Shown here piece by piece: positions 58,045-64,000 of a DNA stretch of 64,000 nucleotides. The notes under the pieces were generated by a model that was not told where the DNA came from, ran no database searches, and saw only the letters and a program-made list of their open reading frames with translations. The position numbers and the translations under genes were made by a program. The stretch's first letter is position 1; each line of letters opens with the position of its first letter. Source of the DNA: Capra hircus (taxonomy: Eukaryota > Chordata > Mammalia > Artiodactyla > Bovidae). The DNA lies in the NCBI RefSeq assembly GCF_001704415.2, contig NC_030826.1, positions 60,717,362-60,781,361 of the forward strand. Direction: 5' to 3'.

Positions 58045-59170
58045 AACACAGCCCTTAAAAAGTGTTTATCATTTGCAGTCAGGCTTTGTTCTAAAATGCC
58101 TGTGACCAACATACCTGGGATCGGCAGCCTCTGAATTTCTTACCACCTACCTACCTCTGCCAGTTAAGTGTTCCTCCAAACATGGCAACTGAGAATATTT
58201 CTTTCAGTAACAAACTTCATTCATTGACTCCTTGGGCTTGCGCAGGTCAAACAGAGCCCCACGGTGCCCCGGACGTGGCGTGTTCACCTTTGGGTCCCAA
58301 GCGAGCGCTGAGGAAGGTTACAATGGAGACACTAGATGGACAGTCCTCACCCTCTGCACCGACGGACCCTGGAAACGGAGGTCAGAGCAGGACCTCACAA
58401 CACGGGCTCGCAAGGGGGGCCGAGCCCGCCCGTGGCTCCTCGGTCGCCGCAGCCGGAGCGGCTTTCTGCTCTCCACCCTCCTTCCTTGGGTCTTCACCCC
58501 AGACCACCCTCCAGCTGGACCGCCCCTTTTCATGCACAACAACTGCTATCCCACTGTAGGCAGGAGCCGCGTCTCCTTTACGCTTTCCTCTGCGGGGGGA
58601 CATCCGGGGTGGTTCCATGCCTGGATCACCACCATTCTTAAACCGCTTCAGGCAATCGGTTAAACAAGTATAGAGAGTAACGGATACGCTTAGATGGTGA
58701 TAAGTATACAGAGAAAACACGGAGCAGAGTCGGGGGGATGAGAATAAGGGCGCAGAGCGAGCGAATCGCTCTTTCAACCAGAGTGGTTGGCGCATCAAGT
58801 GAGACCTGGGCCAAGACGTGAAGACGGTGAGGAAATGAACCGCGTGCGGGAGAAACAGGAGCGGCGGAAGGGCGTGTCCTGGGAGCGCGCCTGGGAAGGG
58901 CAAGGGACGAAGGACCGTCGGTGGGGAGGCGCTGAACAGGAAGGAGAAGAGGCCCAAGGTCAGGGAGGGAGGGGGGCTGTAAGCGCTTAGACCTGGACTC
59001 GAGCGGACGGACAGCCCCTGAGGAGGCTGAGCCCGATCCCGACACGCTGGACGTGTTTTGAAAGGGCCCCTCTTGCTGCGGTGTGAGCAGTAACCTGTAA
59101 ATCTCAGACACGGAGAACTGAACGTCTCTGATACCCGAGCAAAAGTTGTTTGAAACGGACAGTAACCAGA
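58045..59170. other. Intergenic, moderately GC-rich, no recognised gene
   Basis: Long open frames exist on both strands at 58180-59110, but they overlap each other in antisense and carry no domain I recognise. Confidence 0.35.
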
Positions 59171-59179
59171 GACTCAGGA

Positions 59180-60095
59180 AAGAAGTATGTCAAGGCCGTA
59201 TATCGTCACCCTGCTTATTTGATTTATATGCAGAGTACATCATGAGAAACGCTGGGCTGGATGAAGCACAAGCTGGAATCAAGATTGCCGGGAGAAATAT
59301 CAATCACCTCAGATAAGCAGATGACACCACCCTTATGGCAGAAAGTGAAGAAGAACTAAAGAGCCTCTTGATGAAAGTGAAAGAGGAGAGTGAAAATGTT
59401 GGCTTAAAGCTCAACATTCAGAAAACGAAGATCATGGCATCTGGTTCCATCACTTCATGGCAAATAGATGGGGAAACAGTGGAAACAGTGTCAGACTTTA
59501 TTTTCTTGAGCTCCAAAATCACTGCAGATGGTGACTGCAGCCATGAAATTAAAAGACGCTTGCTCTTTGGAAGAAAAGCTATGACCAACCTAGACAGCAT
59601 ATTAAAAAGCAGAGACATTACTTTGCCAACAAAGGTCCGTCTAGTCAAGGCTATGGTTTTTCCAGTGGTCATGTATGGATGTGAGAGTTGGACTATAAAG
59701 AAAGCTGAGCGCTGAAGAATTGATGCTTTTGAACTGTGGTGTTGGAGAAGACTCTAGTCCCTTGGACTGCAAGGAGATCCAACCAGTCCATCCTGAAGGA
59801 AAGAAACCCTGAATATTCATTGGAAGGACTGACTTTGAAGCTGAAACTCCAATACTTTGGCCACCTGATTCAAAGAACTGACTCATTGGAAAAGACCCAG
59901 ATGCTGGGAAAGATTGAGGGCAGGAGGAGAAGGGGACGACAGAGGATGAGATGGTTGGATGGCATCGCCGACTCAATGGACATGAGTTTAAGTAAACTCA
60001 AGGGGTTGGTGATGGACAGGGAGGCCTGGCGTGCTGCAGTCCATGGGGTCGCAAAGAGTCGGGCACGAATGAGTGACTGAACTGAACTGAGAGAC
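59180..60095 (+). mobile_element. BovB LINE 3' fragment with stop in the RT catalytic motif
   Basis: It begins GAAGTATGTCAAGGCCGTAT and ends AGTGACTGAACTGAACTGAG. The tyrosine codon of the YADD motif is TAA at 59314-59316. A longer open part follows (59335-59712). Confidence 0.88.
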
Positions 60096-60189
60096 TGGGA
60101 AAATTACCCGATCTTCACAGGAAAGAGAAAAGTATTCCTCATCCTATTCCCCAGAAAATCCTATCTTCATAATCAACCTGTGGGGATAT

Positions 60190-60325
60190 ATGGACGCAGT
60201 AACTCAATGGACATGGGTTTGAGCAAGCTCTAGCAGACAGTGAAGGACAGGGAAGCTGGTGCCGCCACCCATGGGGTCGCAGAGTGTTGGACACAACTTA
60301 GCGACTGAACAACAACAACAACATA
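60190..60325 (+). mobile_element. BovB-3'-derived SINE (ART2A-like)
   Basis: AACTCAATGGACATGGGTTT through GGACACAACTTAGCGACTGA with an AACAACAACAACA tail. Confidence 0.8.
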
Positions 60326-60837
60326 TGGACATGAACTGACCGTGTCTCCCTCCTCTGACCTTCCCACCTTGGCCAGGTGAGCGCCCTTCAGAACTTGCTG
60401 CCCATTTGCAAGGGTCCACGCAACGTACACAAGCTATAAAGTGATCCGCAGCCTCAACAGCACCTCCAAACTCTGCCTTCCACTCTGGGCCTTGGACTCT
60501 GCCTGTTATTTCTCAGCTGCATTTCACCTCCCATATTGCCCTTTGGGATCAAAGACCAAGTTGGACTACACCCCTGGCTTTTCTATTTTGGTTTCTTCAT
60601 AAGATATCCGGTTTCCACCTCTCTTAACCCACATCCTCTGAGCCAGGAGCAAATGAGCCTTTGCTCCCTGGCAACAAACAAATGTAGGTATTTGGGTGAA
60701 TGGGACGTGGGTTTATTTGGAAAAGGAATAATAATGAAACTAAGGTTCTCTTTCCCAATGTTCTGCTAATACTCCAAGCAAAGCCGGAGGGGTTCTTGGG
60801 GCAGAGAAGGGTACCTAAAGGCTGTAAACTGAGACAG

Positions 60838-61090
60838 TGGGCTGCTTCCCCTGTGGCTCCGCCTGCCAAGCAGGAGATGCTGGTTCGACCCCTGGTCCCG
60901 GAAGATCCCACATGCGCCACAGCTACCGAAGGCCGCATACCCCAGAACCTGGGCTCCGCAAGAGAGGCCACTGCGCGGAGAAGCTGAGCCCCTCGACCAG
61001 AGAGCAGTTCCTGATCGCCGCAGCCGGAGAAAAGTCCGCACAGTGACAGAGGCCCAGCACAGGCAAAAAGAAATCAGTTTAAAAACAAAC
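60838..61090 (+). mobile_element. CHR-type SINE
   Basis: GGGCTGCTTCCCCTGTGGCT head, GTTCGACCCCTGGTCCCGG, CHR body, then AAAGAAATCAG and an A-rich end. Confidence 0.7.
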
Positions 61091-61139
61091 AGACCGCGAC
61101 GGTGGCTTCCCCAAACTTGGGAACAACGTATTATTTTTA

Positions 61140-61400
61140 AAATTTTTTTAGTTGGAGTATAATTGCTTCACAACATTAATTCCTGCTGTACAGCACGGGG
61201 AATCAGCTCTACAGATACACAGGTCCTGGCCTCTTGAGCCTCCCTCCCGCTCTAGGTCATCCCAGAGCCCCAAGCCGAGCTCCCTGTGATCTACAGCCGC
61301 TTCGCTTCCCACTAGCCATTTTACGCGTGGTAGTGTGAGTATATCAATGCGCTCTCTCAGTTCATCCCACCTTCTCCTTCACCCTCTGTGTCCGCAAGTC
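61140..61400 (-). mobile_element. L1 3' UTR fragment, reverse strand
   Basis: TTTAGTTGGAGTATAATTGC, TGCTGTACAGCACGGGGAAT and AGAGCCCCAAGCCGAGCTCC. Confidence 0.7.
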
Positions 61401-61439
61401 AGTTCTCCACATCTTCCTCCCTATGAAGGAAGAAAGAAA

Positions 61440-61645
61440 GTGAACTCGCTCAGTCATGTACAATTTTTTGTGACCCCATGGACTGTAGCCCACCAGGCTC
61501 CTGCGTCCATGGAATTCTCCAGCCAAGAATACTGGAGTGGGTTGCCGTTTCCTTCTCCAGGGGATCTTCCTGACCCTGAGATCGAACCCAGGTCTCCCAC
61601 GTTGCAGGCAGACGCTTTACCATCTGAGCCACCAGGGAAGCCTAT
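61440..61645 (-). mobile_element. Bov-tA-type SINE, reverse strand
   Basis: TCGCTCAGTCATGTACAATT, CCAAGAATACTGGAGTGGGT and TGAGCCACCAGGGAAGCC. Confidence 0.85.
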
Positions 61646-61649
61646 TCCT

Positions 61650-63050
61650 GCCCTGCAAATAGGTTCATCAGGACCAATTTTCTAGACTTCATATATATGC
61701 AGGGAAGAGCATGTTCGCCTTTAAGACTCTTCTCTCAGGCCCCAGAGAAACGGTTGATGAGACAGAGTGCCCCAGGAGAGGAAGCACGGTCAGCAGAATC
61801 TGTCAGTGAAGAGCACCATTAGGGCTAGGAAGGTGGAAACGTGGAAGGGAGACCTTGCCATTTTCTAACTCACGCAGGTGCTAAATTTTGTGTTTCTATA
61901 TTAGGGACCCATCATATTTTCAAGACATGGATACAAAATCTGAATACCATCTGGGTTACAGCAAAAGATATTTCTACATGTTACAGCTGCTAACTAAACG
62001 TGGCCGGATTTTAACTGAGTTCTTGGACTGGGCACTCTTGGTTTCCGACAGGAAGACGTACTTACCCTTAAGGCTGGGTACTAGAAACTCGATTACGCCT
62101 CCATGTAGCATTGGTACAAGAAGTCTCAGAGCTGACAGCTTTATTTTACTTATTTGTTTCATTTGTACTTATTTTATTTATTTACTTAATTCATTTTACT
62201 TTATTTTACTCTTTAGCCAGGAGCTATTCTTCCCTAGTAAAGAGAGAATGGAGGGGAAAAAAAGTGCCTCTGACTCCATCCTGTTATTTACATCAACCAA
62301 AAAAGCTTTGTTTGAAACTTTCTTTAGAACACTGTAAAATGTCTCCAACTTTCCCAGAAAGCACATGAGATTCTGTTGCCAACTTTTCAAACCCGAAAAC
62401 AATTTCACAAGAAAAATCCCTCAAACCATCATTAAGATGTCACCATAGGTCATCGACAAAATGCTGTTCTTTTCTGAGCTTGCCTTACATTTTGGAATCG
62501 ACATAATGAAAACCTTTCTGTATTTTTTTCCTTTTATTTGCCAAGATAAATTTTCAAAGAGTGCCATCTTTGGGGTTTATTTATTTTTTTAATATCCATG
62601 GACGTCTAAGTTAGAATGCTTCTAGAAACTTGCTATGCCCTGGCCCTGCACAGATAGAGAAGTATTTGCTCTCTACTTCCAGCCACCTGGGTGGTGTCAA
62701 AAGTTGCAAACTCGAGTTCAGTGTCTGAGAACTCGACCCAAGCTTCTTGATGAGCTCAGGCTGGAAATCATTCCAACAGGATGGGCGTTGCCAGAGTGTA
62801 ATACTTACGGACTGGGAGGCCCTGTCAAGGGCCTTAGTGTCTGGCAAATACACTTGGTCTCCCACATCAGGGACAGTTTGCTGTCCCTCTTTTGCCAAAG
62901 GAACCAGAGCTCCACACACCACATACTTTACAGCTCTCGTTCATATTCAAACTGGCATCAACCCTGGAGCCTGAAGGTTACTTATTCCAACACAAAATAC
63001 TGCAATTTCTCTTATTTATTTGAGTCACTAAGTAATTTATCCATCAAATG
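61650..63050. other. Intergenic, no recognised gene
   Basis: Includes an AT-rich tract at 62140-62220. No ABCA-type 5' exon or repeat was identified. Confidence 0.35.
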
Positions 63051-63059
63051 TCATTTTTT

Positions 63060-63290
63060 TTGCAGTTTTTATTGAAGTATAGTTGATTTACAATCTTAAT
63101 TTCTGCCATAGAGAAAAGTGGTTCAGTTATGCATTTGTATATGTATTTTTAATGTTCTTTTCCACTGTGGCCTACCCTAGGGTGCTGACTACAGTGCTCC
63201 CCTCATGGTTTATCCATCCCACGTATCAGAGCTCACATCTGCTAATCCCAAACTCCCACTCCACCCCTGCTCCCCCGCCGTGCCCCATAT
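63060..63290 (-). mobile_element. L1 3' UTR fragment, reverse strand
   Basis: TTTTTATTGAAGTATAGTTG, GGTTCAGTTATGCATTTGTA, then a C-rich tract to CCCCATATCACATC. Confidence 0.7.
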
Positions 63291-63734
63291 CACATCAGAT
63301 TTTAAACCTCTGACTTACTCTTCTGAGTGCAGTGTACAGCTTGAATCCACCCAAGAGGAGTCAACATGTATCCAACACGACAAAGTAGTTTTATGTCCAA
63401 ATAACCCTCCTGATGATAACAATCTTAAAACTCAGTGCAAATATTCAAAAGCAGTGGCGAACAACCAGAGCATACAAAACCTGGATGGAATACGACCCTT
63501 AAAAGAAAGGGACGCTCCTTATGTGTCCAGCTTTCCTCTGGAGGGAACTCTCTGATACTTACCATTCCAGGAATTGAGCCTAAGCGGAAAGTAGCAGTCA
63601 TAGTGAATTCAGGAGACAGAGTCCAGAGTTCACAGCTTTAACAGCAGCTGGAAAATAATCCCAGAAAGGAGGGAACCACCGACTGTGAGCCCCAAATTCC
63701 ACACACAACAGCCCTGCAATCGTGAGGCGTATGA

Positions 63735-63930
63735 GAAGCCCACACACCTTAAAGGATCCACTTGCCGATGCACAAGACACAGTTTTGATCCCTGGGTCGG
63801 GAAGATCTCCTGGAGAAGGAATGGCAGCCCGCTCCAGGATTCTTGCCTGGGAAATCCCAAGGGCAGAGGAGCCTGGCGGGCTGAAGTTCATGGACTCACA
63901 AAAGAGCCAGACATGACTTAGCGACTAAAA
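63735..63930 (+). mobile_element. Bov-tA-type SINE
   Basis: GTTTTGATCCCTGGGTCGGG, GATTCTTGCCTGGGAAATCC and GCCAGACATGACTTAGCGAC. Confidence 0.82.
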
Positions 63931-64000
63931 ACGTTGGTGTATACCTGAGCAGCCTGTGTGTAGGTTAGAGCTCAGAGAAGTCTGGTGGAAAGCAGCAGAG

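Noticed and set aside
58382..59111. 191- and 157-residue minus-strand open frames and overlapping plus frames
   Set aside because: Overlapping antisense frames in GC-rich DNA with low-complexity Ser/Pro/Arg text; no domain or splice evidence.
59335..59715. Intact BovB protein gene
   Set aside because: Only a fragment; the RT catalytic tyrosine is a stop just upstream and the 5' half is missing.
51400..64000. 5' exons of the next ABCA cluster member (ABCA8 expected downstream by human gene order)
   Set aside because: Searched by eye for the conserved N-terminal text; nothing matched, so none is annotated.

Overview
The window is a piece of ruminant nuclear chromosome (cattle, sheep, goat or a close relative). 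This follows from the dense load of ruminant-specific repeats: BovB LINE fragments, Bov-tA/BOV-A2-type SINEs, BovB-3'-end-derived (ART2A-like) SINEs, tRNA-derived CHR-type SINEs and artiodactyl L1 3' ends. No bacterial-type gene, rRNA, functional tRNA, CRISPR array or intact retroelement was found.

Positions 1-44355 hold one gene on the + strand: the 3' 33 coding exons of an ABC transporter of subfamily A. From remembered family sequences the best match is ABCA9, in the ABCA5/6/8/9/10 cluster. The exons run from 1334 to a TAA stop at 44353-44355. All splice phases join, giving 1357 residues, in order: second half of transmembrane domain 1, nucleotide-binding domain 1 (NBD1), linker, transmembrane domain 2 with its large extracytoplasmic loop, NBD2, and a C-terminal tail. 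The first roughly 260 residues lie upstream of the window. Both Walker A and Walker B motifs and the NBD1 LSGGQ are present. The NBD1 H-loop and D-loop, and the NBD2 signature, are altered. Exons from about 38.2 to 41.6 kb are far more GC-rich than those before 31 kb and lie near a CpG-rich 33-bp minisatellite.

Positions 44356-64000 are the 3' UTR and intergenic DNA. The notable item is a decayed DNA-level copy of the last two exons, the intron between them and the 3' UTR of an ABCA8/9-type gene (50787 to about 51340). It is broken by two small deletions and sits among four same-strand BovB fragments. I could not find the 5' exons of the next cluster member. The rest is repeats, one CpG-rich patch near 54.9 kb, and sequence in which I recognise nothing.

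The points most worth a second look are: the tandem ABCA 3'-end pseudogene; a decayed duplicate of a coding exon and its intron inside the next intron (about 7271-7510); a 34-bp tandem duplication that copies a 5' splice site (32270-32337); a minisatellite of about 21 units of 33 bp carrying 13 perfect TGACTCA (AP-1-type) sites; and the altered NBD residues.
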